Of a DNA stretch of 64,000 bases, positions 1-8,677 are shown in pieces (position 1 is the first letter of the stretch; each line of letters begins with the position of its first letter). The notes beneath the pieces were generated by a model. That model made no database searches, was not told the origin of the DNA, and saw only the letters and a list, made by a program, of their open reading frames with translations. The stretch comes from Bdellovibrio sp. BCCA (lineage in GTDB: Bacteria; Bdellovibrionota; Bdellovibrionia; Bdellovibrionales; Bdellovibrionaceae). Both the position numbers and the translations under genes were made by a program. The DNA lies in contig NZ_JBBNAC010000001.1 of NCBI RefSeq assembly GCF_037996825.1, positions 992,001-1,056,000 on the forward strand, in the 5' to 3' direction.

Positions 1-18
1 TCTCGTAAAGGAGTACGT

Positions 19-267
19 ATGTCGTCCAAAACCCATTTTCGCCTCTGCCATCGCTGCGGAAGTGTCAATTCAGCTGAGGATGAGCTGGTGACGACTTGTG
101 AATGTTGTGGAAAGCATCTTGCGCCGTTTTATTTTTTCGACGAGAGTAGGGCCATGGGTATAAACCACTCGAATCTTTACTCCAGTGTGAAGGAGGCAAC
201 CGAAACGCTGCTTCCGCACAAGGAGTATCCCCCTGTTTGGGGGTTAACGGCGTATTGGGAGTCGTAG
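19..267 (+). CDS. small zinc-ribbon-like hypothetical protein
   Basis: An 82-residue protein with two cysteine pairs, C10-x2-C13 and C27-x2-C30 (C29 adjacent), spaced like a small zinc ribbon. No catalytic domain is visible and there is no signal peptide, so it should be cytoplasmic. The ATG follows a good AAAGGAG ribosome-binding site six bases upstream. It ends 6 bp before the threonine deaminase gene on the same strand, so the two are probably co-transcribed. The function is unknown; nucleic-acid or protein binding through zinc is the plausible guess. Confidence 0.7.
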   Translation: MSSKTHFRLCHRCGSVNSAEDELVTTCECCGKHLAPFYFFDESRAMGINHSNLYSSVKEATETLLPHKEYPPVWGLTAYWES

Positions 268-273
268 TTCACC

Positions 274-1485
274 ATGAAAGTTACTTTCGCAGATATTCAA
301 AAGGCTCGGGAGCTTATTAAAGATGTTATTTGTCCTACGGAGATGAGCCACTCGCTCAGCGCAAGTAAACTGGTTAACAGTGAAATCTATTTCAAATTTG
401 AAAATACACAGCGCACGGGAAGTTTTAAATTCCGTGGCGCTTACAATAAGATTTCCAATCTGACTCCGGAAGAAAAAGCTCGCGGTGTGGTGGCAAGCTC
501 TGCCGGAAATCACGCCCAGGGCGTGGCCCTCTCTGCGAGTCTGGCAGGCGTTAAAGCCACGATCGTGATGCCAGAGAACGCTTCAATCAGCAAAGCTTCA
601 GCCACTCGCGCTTACGGTGCGAATGTGGTGTTAAAAGGCGAGATCTACGATGAAGCTTACGAATACGCACAAAAATTAGAAAAAGAAAATGGCTACACTT
701 TCGTGCATCCTTACCAAGATCCTTACGTGATCGCAGGACAAGGAACCATCGGTATTGAAATTCTGGAGAAAGTTCCGGATCTTGATACCGTGATCGTACC
801 AATTGGTGGCGGAGGTTTGATCAGCGGAATCGCTCTGGCTGTGAAATCCATCAATCCGAAAGTGCGCGTGATCGGAGTGCAAAGCGATCGTTCTCCGGGA
901 ATGGCGCATCTCTTTAAAAAAGAACCACTAAGTCATATCAAAAGAGCCGCGACGATTGCGGATGGTATTGCGATCAAAAATCCTTCGCAAGTGATGTACG
1001 ATAATTTCATTTCCAAATACGTCGACGAAGTCGTGACGGTGAGTGATGACGAAATCGCAGAAGCGATTGTGTTCTTGATGGAAAGAGCGAAAGCGGTTGT
1101 CGAAGGTTCGGGAGCTGCGGCAATGGCCGCGGCGATGTCAGGTTCGCTCAGTCTGGGCAATAAATGCTGCGTGATTATCAGCGGCGGCAATATCGATTTA
1201 AATATCGTTTCTAAAATCATCGACCGTGGTCAGATCTTGCGCGGACGTCTTTGTGAACTTTCCGTGATCGTGGACGACTTGCCAGGAAACCTAAGCAAGC
1301 TCACGCAGGCAATCGCGGGTCAGAAGGCCAATATTTTAGAAGTTCATCACGACCGTGTTTCTAAAGGATTGTCGTTGCGTGAAACGCGTATCGATTTTGT
1401 TTTAGAGACTTCCAGCATTGAACATGTTGAAAAGATCAAACGTGCCCTTGAAGAAACTGGGGCGAAAATCATTCAAAGCACTTAA
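274..1485 (+). CDS. ilvA: threonine ammonia-lyase with C-terminal ACT domain
   Basis: PLP-dependent deamination of threonine to 2-oxobutanoate, the entry step of isoleucine synthesis. The PLP lysine is K52 in SFKFRGAYN, the phosphate-binding glycine loop GGGGL is at 178-182, and SGGN near 303 is the second cofactor-contact motif. Residues about 325-403 form a single ACT domain beginning RLCELSVIVDDLPGNLS. At 403 residues it fits the one-ACT form of the family, shorter than the two-ACT E. coli IlvA (about 514). Its own RBS is weak, so coupling to the upstream zinc-ribbon gene is likely. Its last 84 bp overlap the 3' end of the convergent solute-binding protein gene. Biosynthetic versus catabolic role cannot be decided from sequence alone. 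Confidence 0.93.
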   Translation: MKVTFADIQKARELIKDVICPTEMSHSLSASKLVNSEIYFKFENTQRTGSFKFRGAYNKISNLTPEEKARGVVASSAGNHAQGVALSASLAGVKATIVMPENASISKASATRAYGANVVLKGEIYDEAYEYAQKLEKENGYTFVHPYQDPYVIAGQGTIGIEILEKVPDLDTVIVPIGGGGLISGIALAVKSINPKVRVIGVQSDRSPGMAHLFKKEPLSHIKRAATIADGIAIKNPSQVMYDNFISKYVDEVVTVSDDEIAEAIVFLMERAKAVVEGSGAAAMAAAMSGSLSLGNKCCVIISGGNIDLNIVSKIIDRGQILRGRLCELSVIVDDLPGNLSKLTQAIAGQKANILEVHHDRVSKGLSLRETRIDFVLETSSIEHVEKIKRALEETGAKIIQST

Positions 1486-1995
1486 AGAGATCGAAGACGG
1501 TTTTTCCCAGTCTTCCAGATTGTATTTTTCTAAAATCCGTCGCAGCTCTCCGCTGCGGCGAAGATCGTCAATGCCCTGATTTAAAATTTTCGCGTAGATC
1601 TTGGATTTCGGATTGTTCGGTGAAAATCCCACATATAAAAACGGTTCTGAGTCTTTCAGATTTGGACGGGCATTTTTCAAGAGGCCCAATGACTTGTTCG
1701 AGAAAATAAAGTCGGGGGCATCATTCTGGTTACTACCCAACAGTGCTTGGGCTTTATTGTTGCGAGTGTCTTTAAGAGCACGAACCCAAGTGCTGATTTT
1801 TACCTCTACTTTGTAACCTTGTTTTTCAAAAACCTGGCGAACGATTTCGACCATATAGCCGGGACGGGCAGAGTCTGGATTGCAGACGTAAGGACATGAA
1901 TAATCCGAGCGAAAAGAAATCGTGTTAGCCCATGTTTGAGTTGAAAATCCCAGAACTGTGGACGTCAAAATCCATGCGAACAAGATGCGTTTCAT
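1402..1995 (-). CDS. periplasmic solute-binding protein, amino-acid type (SBP_bac_3-like)
   Basis: A 197-residue protein with a cleavable signal peptide (cut after about residue 23, QTWA|NT). It starts like family-3 solute-binding proteins: substrate-facing beta strand, then PGYMVEIVRQVFEKQGYKVE, which matches the G(x)DV-E-hA region of amino-acid binders. It is shorter than typical family members (about 240), and no transporter genes are adjacent, so it may be an orphan sensor or binder. The ATG has an AAGGAGAGG RBS. The gene runs 84 bp into the convergent ilvA 3' end; its last 27 residues lie in that overlap. Confidence 0.7.
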   Translation of the reverse strand: MKRILFAWILTSTVLGFSTQTWANTISFRSDYSCPYVCNPDSARPGYMVEIVRQVFEKQGYKVEVKISTWVRALKDTRNNKAQALLGSNQNDAPDFIFSNKSLGLLKNARPNLKDSEPFLYVGFSPNNPKSKIYAKILNQGIDDLRRSGELRRILEKYNLEDWEKPSSISLSALNDFRPSFFKGTFDLFNMFNAGSL

Positions 1996-2091
1996 AAGGG
2001 CCCCTCTCCTTACTTACCTTTATGCAATACTTTGCTCTACGACAAGTTGCACGCGGAAAAGGGCGGCGTTTCGGAGATGTAACCTATATTA

Positions 2092-2676
2092 CTAAAACTG
2101 AATGTTGCGTTCAAAATGGCAGGTGTAACCGCCAGGATTTTTTTGGAGGTAATCCTGATGAAACTCTTCAGCTTTCCAGAATTCTCCAGCGGGGACGATC
2201 TGTGTGACCACAGGAGCTTTCCACGCTCCAGATTTATCAACGCGCGTCTTAACGCGTTCTGCGTCCTCTTTTTGAGTTTGAGAAGTGTAGAAGATAGCAC
2301 TGCGATATTGAGTGCCAACGTCATTGCCTTGGCGGTTCGCCGTTGTGGGATCGTGAATCTTAAAAAAGTGAAGAAGCAGGTCTTCGTATTTTAATTTCTT
2401 CGGATCAAAAACCACTTTCACAGTTTCAGCGTGATTCGTAGTTCCGGTTTTAACGATATTGTACGTGGCGTTTTTAGTGGTGCCGCCCATGTAGCCCACT
2501 TCCACAGCAACGACTCCAGGGATCTTGCGCAAAAGATCTTCCATTCCCCAAAAACAACCACCAGCTAAATAAGCTATTTCTGTTGATTCCACAGAGTCTC
2601 CTTTCTTTGCCGTTTTTGCGTCAGCAAAGAATCCTAAGCCCACTAAAATCGTCACTAGAAACGAAAAGTATTTCAT
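2092..2676 (-). CDS. msrA: peptide-methionine (S)-S-oxide reductase MsrA, exported
   Basis: Repairs methionine-S-sulfoxide in proteins. The signature GCFWG is present with catalytic C41, followed by the family core with VGYMGG, THAETV-type (TNHAETVKVVFDP) and HDPTTANRQGNDVGTQYRSAIFY-type segments. A resolving-cysteine candidate sits near the C-terminus in GYTCHF. The N-terminal 20 residues are hydrophobic and end in FADA, indicating export; a periplasmic MsrA protects envelope proteins from oxidants. It stands alone, 41 bp from the HyuB-like gene on the same strand, with no msrB next to it. Confidence 0.93.
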   Translation of the reverse strand: MKYFSFLVTILVGLGFFADAKTAKKGDSVESTEIAYLAGGCFWGMEDLLRKIPGVVAVEVGYMGGTTKNATYNIVKTGTTNHAETVKVVFDPKKLKYEDLLLHFFKIHDPTTANRQGNDVGTQYRSAIFYTSQTQKEDAERVKTRVDKSGAWKAPVVTQIVPAGEFWKAEEFHQDYLQKNPGGYTCHFERNIQF

Positions 2677-2717
2677 AAAACAATGATAGCACTATTTAGA
2701 AGAGACGGAAAAGTTTT

Positions 2718-4118
2718 CTAGACTTCTTTTCCGTACCCGCCGCCACTGCCAGAGCACAAAGTTACAACGTCCCCTTTAGAAAACTTCTGTTGTCCTAAAA
2801 CGGGAAGAACTTTGTGAGTTCCTTCGTGTTCAATAGAAACTTCGCAAGGGTCTCCGTGAGAGCAGTTTTTCGAAATACGGGGACGATGCAATGTAAGATC
2901 CGTCACCCAAGCCGCCTGAATATCTTCACGGGCTTCGATTTTCAAAATCACACCACGTCCGCCGTTGTGTTTGCCTTTGCCGCCCGTTGAGTGACGAAGA
3001 TCCACGCGTTGAACTTTTACGGGGAAATCTCTTTCCAATTGTTCGATTGAGAAAGACTGCAAGTGCGCGCACTCGCCATCGTGAGAAGCGGAAGCCCCCA
3101 CGCCTCCCGGCAAAGTTAAAAGCATGTGCTTATCTTGATGAAGCAAATCAAAATTCAAAGGACAGTTGCTCGAAAGGGCCTTTTCGCTTTTTTGATGAAT
3201 TTGCGAAAGAGCCAACTCCATCGCCGTTTGCAAAGCTGCGGCTCCGCAAGTCATGCCTTTGTAAGTAGGAGCTGGATATTTTCCAATCAGCCAGCAGCCT
3301 GCAGGTTTCGTGATTTGCAAAACAGAAAAAGATCCTGAATTCGCCAATTGTTCAAACCCGTAGTAACGGCTCAAAGTATAAAAACACACGCCATAAGTTG
3401 CAGACTCTGTCAGAGACACAGTTTTTGCGGCACTTGTTCCACTAAAGTCTAAAGAGACTTTACCATCGTGGATTTCCATATTCAGACGCAGAAGTTCTCC
3501 GCTATCTAAAACAACGTCGACACGTGTTTCACCGGAAGCGCGCTCGCTGATTTTTTGCACGGAAGATTTGCGGCAAAGATCAATGTATTCCTCAATGAGT
3601 TCGCCGGTGATTGTGAAGCCGGTGTATTCAATGGCCTCGTGAAGCGTTTTCGCTTTCACAGTCATATCTTCACATTGGTGTTTCAACCAGGTCACAAAAT
3701 TAGCAGGGCAAGCGGGGTGAGCTTGCATTGCTGATAAAATCATTTCATTGAGCTGATTTTTCTGACGAAGAGGTGTCGGAGGAATACGAAGACCTTCTTC
3801 CTCGACAGATTTTGCAAGTTTGACGGATTTATCCAAAGAGCGACGACTCACCCAAATCAAATCTTCAGAAACGGCCATCACAAAAGTCATGTCACTAAGA
3901 AGGCTGCCACCACTATAAGGATCATTCAAAAGAGCAATGTCACCCTCTTGAAGTTTTAGGTACTTCGTCGCTGTTGTTGCCGCCATGGTCAGTGTGCCGT
4001 AGCTCACAGCTTGTACGCCACGTACGGCAAGCACGTCACCTTCAATCGTCATCAAAGCAGATTCGCCTTGAAGGAAGTCATTTAAAAGCGAATGAAAGAG
4101 TTCAATTTGATAGCTCAT
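2718..4118 (-). CDS. hydantoinase B / oxoprolinase family protein
   Basis: Resembles the HyuB subunit of ATP-dependent N-methylhydantoinase / 5-oxoprolinase. Visible family motifs are NDPYSGGSLLSDMTF near residue 67 (canonical NDPYxGGTHLPDVT), a glycine-rich HSTGGKGKHNGGRG segment near 380, and the terminal GSGGGYG. At 466 residues it is shorter than many HyuB proteins (about 500-600). The start ATG overlaps the stop of the HyuA-like gene by 4 bp, so the two are translationally coupled and probably form one enzyme. The substrate cannot be told from sequence. Confidence 0.82.
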   Translation of the reverse strand: MSYQIELFHSLLNDFLQGESALMTIEGDVLAVRGVQAVSYGTLTMAATTATKYLKLQEGDIALLNDPYSGGSLLSDMTFVMAVSEDLIWVSRRSLDKSVKLAKSVEEEGLRIPPTPLRQKNQLNEMILSAMQAHPACPANFVTWLKHQCEDMTVKAKTLHEAIEYTGFTITGELIEEYIDLCRKSSVQKISERASGETRVDVVLDSGELLRLNMEIHDGKVSLDFSGTSAAKTVSLTESATYGVCFYTLSRYYGFEQLANSGSFSVLQITKPAGCWLIGKYPAPTYKGMTCGAAALQTAMELALSQIHQKSEKALSSNCPLNFDLLHQDKHMLLTLPGGVGASASHDGECAHLQSFSIEQLERDFPVKVQRVDLRHSTGGKGKHNGGRGVILKIEAREDIQAAWVTDLTLHRPRISKNCSHGDPCEVSIEHEGTHKVLPVLGQQKFSKGDVVTLCSGSGGGYGKEV

Positions 4119-5476
4119 AAAGTCTCCTGCAAAGCTTTAAAGCCGCACAAGGCAACAGCTTGAGACTCACTAAAGTCTTCAGCGTGCACTGTGGTGTGAG
4201 GATCTTTTTTGAAAGCATTGGCAAAAACCGAAGCCAAAGGACCTGCGACAATCAGTTTTTTTGTCTGGCGTTGCAGATAAGCTTCCATTGCGAGTCTTTG
4301 CAAAGAAAGGCTTTGCATCTCTTTCGTCAAATGACCTAAATCGCTGTCACGAGTTTGGCTGATTTTAGAAAGTGCAAAAAGAGAATTTTTAAAACGCTGA
4401 ATTCCTTGCGCTGAAAAACGATCTTCAAGGCCTTGCAATTTCGCGAGTTTCGCGTTTTCAGCCCATAAATCCAAAAGACTGGGTTTTTGACCTCGGCCTA
4501 AGAACATAGGACCCGGCTCCCAACCTTCTTGGTGAGAGGCAAAATCAAAACGACCGAAACTGTTTAGTGCAATTCCCAACGTCGGTTGGATTCCCAACTC
4601 TTTACTTTGCAAATGCGGAACTTCCACGGTTCCCCAAGCACTTTGCCATGAAGAACTCCAAGTGTTCGCAGAAATTAAATGAAAACTCTCAAGGCCCAAA
4701 TAAAGAATATCAGCACCGTCTTTAGCGCCAAGTTCAAGGCCTAAAGCTGTCGAAGCGGAAAACAAGCTTCCGATATGTTGATTTTTATCTTCTGAAAAAA
4801 GTTTTCCAGAAGAAGTCAGGAAGTGGATGTCTTTTTCTGCAACAACACCTTCAAGAGCTTTTAGAATCTCTTCTTTGCGTTCAGAAAAAACACCGGAGAT
4901 CGTGGCGTTTAAAGCGTTCTTATTCCAACGAGTGACCTCATGAGGATTGTCGGTTTTTTCAGGAACAAAAACTTCAAGGCCTTTGTTGCTCAAAAACTCT
5001 TGCGCTTGTTTTAAATGAACCGGATTTGTGGAAGAGTGCAAAAAATGCAAACAAACTTTTTTACAATCCATCATCTGTAATTTCGCAGCGATGGCTTCCA
5101 AATCTTCAAGTTTCAACGGCACATCCACTTTGCCGTCGGCAAGCACGCGCTCGTGAACTGAAAAAAGAAGGTCTTTGTTAGTCAGCGTTTCAGATTTTTC
5201 GCAGACATCAAGCCAGTGTTCGAAACCGTCTGTTGTGATATGGGCCACAGCTCCACTGAGGTTGTAGTCTAAGAGCTTTTTTGGCAAGCGCAGGCTGACA
5301 AAGACAGATTGTGGTTTGTTATCCGCATTCTCTGTCACGAATTGTTGAAGCGACTGCTTAAGGTTTTCGCGAGAGAGATAAACTCTCTTTTGGGCAACAG
5401 GTTTGGAGTCCGACACGAGTGCGTATTCGGCGAAAGATTCTCCGACACTCACACCCAACAAGAAGCTCTTTTGCAT
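4115..5476 (-). CDS. divergent hydantoinase A / oxoprolinase-like protein
   Basis: A 453-residue partner of the following HyuB-like gene. The N-terminus MQKSFLLGVSVGESFAEYAL aligns in position with the HyuA ATP-binding start (GVDVGGTFTD), but the canonical second glycine and TFTD are replaced. The C-terminal IVAGPLASVF resembles the acetate-kinase-fold glycine motif. Known family members hydrolyse cyclic amides using ATP; here the ATP site looks degenerate, so activity may be altered or lost. It is read divergently from hisC, with about 95 bp between starts. Confidence 0.65.
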   Translation of the reverse strand: MQKSFLLGVSVGESFAEYALVSDSKPVAQKRVYLSRENLKQSLQQFVTENADNKPQSVFVSLRLPKKLLDYNLSGAVAHITTDGFEHWLDVCEKSETLTNKDLLFSVHERVLADGKVDVPLKLEDLEAIAAKLQMMDCKKVCLHFLHSSTNPVHLKQAQEFLSNKGLEVFVPEKTDNPHEVTRWNKNALNATISGVFSERKEEILKALEGVVAEKDIHFLTSSGKLFSEDKNQHIGSLFSASTALGLELGAKDGADILYLGLESFHLISANTWSSSWQSAWGTVEVPHLQSKELGIQPTLGIALNSFGRFDFASHQEGWEPGPMFLGRGQKPSLLDLWAENAKLAKLQGLEDRFSAQGIQRFKNSLFALSKISQTRDSDLGHLTKEMQSLSLQRLAMEAYLQRQTKKLIVAGPLASVFANAFKKDPHTTVHAEDFSESQAVALCGFKALQETL

Positions 5477-5571
5477 TTTTAAACGCTCTCTATATTGAAA
5501 TTGCTCTGGAATATGTTAAAGCTAGACGAACAGGTATAACAAAATAATCTCTCTAAGAAAAGGATTCTAAA

Positions 5572-6693
5572 GTGAAGATTTCTCCCGAAATTCTGAACCT
5601 GGTTCCCTACAAACCTGGCAAACCGATTTCTGAAACTCAGCGCGAGTACGGATTAACGACCGTCTACAAACTCGCAAGTAATGAAAATCCTTTAGGTCCT
5701 AGCCCGAAAGCGATGGCGGCGGTGAAGCAAGCTTTGGATCATCAGCATCTATATCCAGATCCTTCGCACTATGAACTCTTACAAACTCTGTCGAAGGAAT
5801 GGGGCTTCCCGACAAAACAACTTGCTATTGGTAACGGCAGTGATGAGTTGATTGATTTGTTGACACGCATTTATTGCGAGCCTGGCGACGGCGTTTTGAC
5901 GTCTGTGGCGGCTTTCAACGCCTATGAAGTGAGTGCTCCTGCGAACCGCGCCGTGATCCATAAAATTCCGATGAAAGAAGGCTATCGTTTTGATTTGCCT
6001 GCGATTGCGGATTATTTCTTGGCTCATCCGGAAAAGAAAATTCGTCTGGTCTTCGTATCTAATCCGAACAATCCCACGGGAACTTTTGCTCCTAAAGCGG
6101 AGGTCGAAGCCTTCCTTGAAAAATTGGGAAATCGCGACGATGTGATGGTGATTTTTGATGAAGCTTACAATGAATTCGTGCGCGATCCGGCTTACGCTTC
6201 TGCACAAAAATACATCACGAAATATAAAAATCTGATCGTTCTTCGCACTTTCTCTAAAATCTATGGCCTTGCGGGTTTCCGCTTGGGCGCTATGATTGCG
6301 CCTCCTGAGGTTGTTGAAGTGTTTAACCGGGTGCGCAAACCTTTTAATGTCAACGATTTAGCGCAAGTCGCTGCAAATGCGGCTCTGCAAGATAAAGAAT
6401 TTATTGAGCGTTCGCAGCAGACCTGTTGGAAAGGGCTTGATTACTTCTATAAGAAGTTAGAAGAATTAGGCCTGCCTTACATTCCATCTCAAGGGAATTT
6501 TGTCATGTTTGACACCCTCCGTGACGCCGCCAAGGTGAATGAAGCCTTGTTACGCCGCGGGATTATTATGAGACCTTTGTTAAACTACGGTTTCAAAACG
6601 CATTTGCGTTTGAGTGTAGGGCTCGAGCATGAAAATCAAGCCGCGATGAAAGCCTTGGCTGACGTGCTCAAAGAGATACCTGTGGTATCTTAA
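5572..6693 (+). CDS. hisC: histidinol-phosphate aminotransferase
   Basis: Class I/II PLP aminotransferase converting imidazole-acetol phosphate to histidinol phosphate; HisC-type enzymes may also serve aromatic amino acids. Evidence: N-terminal LASNENPLGPSP (34-45), SNPNNPTG (163-170), DEAY near 196, and PLP lysine K229 in RTFSKIYGLAGFRLGA. At 373 residues it is full length. The start is GTG at 5572 with an AAGGA RBS seven bases upstream. It is followed by cmk and rpsA further on; many proteobacteria group aromatic or serine aminotransferases with aroA-cmk-rpsA, so a role in aromatic amino-acid synthesis is a fair alternative. Confidence 0.9.
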   Translation: MKISPEILNLVPYKPGKPISETQREYGLTTVYKLASNENPLGPSPKAMAAVKQALDHQHLYPDPSHYELLQTLSKEWGFPTKQLAIGNGSDELIDLLTRIYCEPGDGVLTSVAAFNAYEVSAPANRAVIHKIPMKEGYRFDLPAIADYFLAHPEKKIRLVFVSNPNNPTGTFAPKAEVEAFLEKLGNRDDVMVIFDEAYNEFVRDPAYASAQKYITKYKNLIVLRTFSKIYGLAGFRLGAMIAPPEVVEVFNRVRKPFNVNDLAQVAANAALQDKEFIERSQQTCWKGLDYFYKKLEELGLPYIPSQGNFVMFDTLRDAAKVNEALLRRGIIMRPLLNYGFKTHLRLSVGLEHENQAAMKALADVLKEIPVVS

Positions 6694-6758
6694 TCGGCGG
6701 ATGCCGAGGATGTCGGAGCGCCAGAGGCGCGGAGACTGGACTGAGTTATTGGAGAATT

Positions 6759-7412
6759 ATGGGAATGGTTATTACGATTGATGGCCCTGCGGCCTCTGGG
6801 AAATCTTCTGTGAGTAGAGAGCTAGCTCGTCGTTTGGGCTGGAACTGGGTTTCTACAGGTGCCTTCTATCGTGGTTTGGCATTCGCTGCTATTCAATTGG
6901 GTATTGACCTTGATGACGTGAAAGCATTGTCTGAATTGACTCACAATCCAGTTTGGAAGGTGAGCATGCAAGATGCTCGCACAACGGTTTATTTTCAAAA
7001 CCAAGATGTCACAGATTTGATCGCTCACGAAGACGTGGGAAATTTCGCCAGCAAAGTGAGCCATTATCCTGAAGTTCGTAAAGCTCTTTTGGATGCGCAA
7101 AGAAACTGCAGCAACGGTCCGCAAGGCTTGGTTGCTGAAGGCCGCGACTGCGGAACTGTTGTTTTTCCGAAAGCGGAAGCGAAAGTTTATCTCACGGCAA
7201 ACTCTGAACACCGCGCCGCTCGTCGTGCTGCGGAGTTGGGCCTTGATCAAGGTGATATGGTGAAAGCGCAACAACAGCGCGATTTGCAAGATTCTACTCG
7301 CAAAGTGGCTCCGATGGCAGTGCCTGACGACGCTTTGATCGTCGATACAACGGAGCTGAATTTAGACCAAGTGGTTGATAAAGTTGTCGACTACGTTAAA
7401 GGCAAAATTTAG
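6759..7412 (+). CDS. cmk: cytidylate kinase
   Basis: Phosphorylates CMP and dCMP to the diphosphates with ATP. The P-loop GPAASGKSSVS lies at residues 9-19, STGAFYRGLA (canonical STGxxYR) follows at about 32, and the lid region carries AEGRDCGTVVFPKA (canonical GRDIGT.VFP) with the CMP-binding arginine. Length 217 is typical. ATG 6759 is chosen; ATG 6765 is two codons later and also possible. It sits between hisC and a DEAD-box helicase on the same strand; cmk upstream of rpsA is a widespread arrangement, here with intervening genes. Confidence 0.95.
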   Translation: MGMVITIDGPAASGKSSVSRELARRLGWNWVSTGAFYRGLAFAAIQLGIDLDDVKALSELTHNPVWKVSMQDARTTVYFQNQDVTDLIAHEDVGNFASKVSHYPEVRKALLDAQRNCSNGPQGLVAEGRDCGTVVFPKAEAKVYLTANSEHRAARRAAELGLDQGDMVKAQQQRDLQDSTRKVAPMAVPDDALIVDTTELNLDQVVDKVVDYVKGKI

Positions 7413-7437
7413 TTTCATCTAACGTAAGAGGTTTTCC

Positions 7438-8673
7438 TTGAAGTTTGAGAAGTTTCACTTGTCGGAAGACCTATTGCGCAATCTCAATGACAATGGTTTC
7501 TTTCGCACGACAGACATTCAGTACAAAGCGATCCCTTCAATTCTCAAAGGCGAGGATGTTTTAGCCATTGCTCAAACGGGCACAGGTAAAACGGCGGCTT
7601 TCGCGATTCCTATCATCAATCTAATTCACAGCAATAAAAGCAGCAAGCGCGCTGTCGGTATTAAATGTCTTGTGATGGTGCCAACACGTGAGCTCGCGCA
7701 ACAGATTGGCGAAGTCTTTAACAAACTCTCTAAGCACACGAAGGCAAAACCTTTTGCTCTGTATGGTGGGGTAGAGCAAGACGCGCAAATTAAAAAGCTT
7801 CAAGACGGTATTGATATTTTGATTGCGACTCCGGGACGTATGTTTGATTTGATCAGCCAGGGGCACATCAACATCAATCACATCGAGACGCTGGTTCTTG
7901 ATGAAGCCGATCACATGTTGGACTTGGGCTTTATTGAAGATATTGAATCCATCAAACGCAAACTGACTCGTCGTCATCAGACGTTGTTCTTTTCGGCCAC
8001 GATCAATCCGCAAATCAAAAAACTCGCGTTCTCGCAAGTTCGTAGCAATGCCATCCGTATTCAAATTTCTCCGGAAGATCCGGTTTCAAAAAACGTATCG
8101 CATTTTGTGATGTTTATTGAAATGGACGACAAACGTTTCTTCTTAGCTGAATACTTACGTCAAAATCCTGACGGAAAGTTTATCGTGTTTGTGCGCACTC
8201 GTGTGCGTGCTGAGCGTGTGGCAAAAGCGATGGAGCGTGCAGAAATTCCAACGCTCACGATTCATGGTGAAAAAGATCAAACCAATCGCGCCGAAGTGAT
8301 GAAAGCTTTCCGCACAGGCGAATGCAAAGTTTTGATCGCCACTGACTTAAGTGCTCGCGGTATTGATATTCCCGACGTGACTCACGTGATTAATTACGAT
8401 CTTCCTGAAAAGCCAGAAAACTATGTCCACCGTATTGGTCGCACAGGCCGTGGTTTTAACAAGGGCATTGCGGTTTCTTTCTGCAGCCAAGAAGAAAAAC
8501 CTCTTTTGCAGGGCATTGAAGAACTTTTGACTAAAAAAATCGAAGTGATCAAAGTCAGCAAAGTCGACTACGAAATCATCTCATCACAACCAGAAGAAGG
8601 CATGAGTCTTCAAGAGTTGATTGAAAGTGAAGAGAAGCTGATTCAAGCTAAAAAACGTAAGAAGAAGAAATAG
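7438..8673 (+). CDS. DEAD-box ATP-dependent RNA helicase
   Basis: RNA unwinding enzyme with the full motif set: Q motif region FFRTTDIQYKAIP, Walker A AQTGTGKT (45-52), PTRELA (82-87), TPGR, DEAD (155-158), SAT (186-188), ARGIDIP and HRIGRTGRG in the second RecA domain. The basic tail (QAKKRKKKK) ends the 411-residue protein, similar to RhlE/CsdA-like cold-shock or ribosome-biogenesis helicases; the exact subfamily is not resolved. The start is TTG at 7438 with an AAGAGG RBS. It ends 4 bp from the convergent solute-binding protein gene. Confidence 0.95.
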   Translation: MKFEKFHLSEDLLRNLNDNGFFRTTDIQYKAIPSILKGEDVLAIAQTGTGKTAAFAIPIINLIHSNKSSKRAVGIKCLVMVPTRELAQQIGEVFNKLSKHTKAKPFALYGGVEQDAQIKKLQDGIDILIATPGRMFDLISQGHININHIETLVLDEADHMLDLGFIEDIESIKRKLTRRHQTLFFSATINPQIKKLAFSQVRSNAIRIQISPEDPVSKNVSHFVMFIEMDDKRFFLAEYLRQNPDGKFIVFVRTRVRAERVAKAMERAEIPTLTIHGEKDQTNRAEVMKAFRTGECKVLIATDLSARGIDIPDVTHVINYDLPEKPENYVHRIGRTGRGFNKGIAVSFCSQEEKPLLQGIEELLTKKIEVIKVSKVDYEIISSQPEEGMSLQELIESEEKLIQAKKRKKKK

Positions 8674-8677
8674 TTTT

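Noticed and set aside
6718-6730. GCGCC-AGA-GGCGC hairpin between hisC and cmk as a terminator
   Set aside because: No T-run follows and cmk needs read-through; it is at most a small stem.
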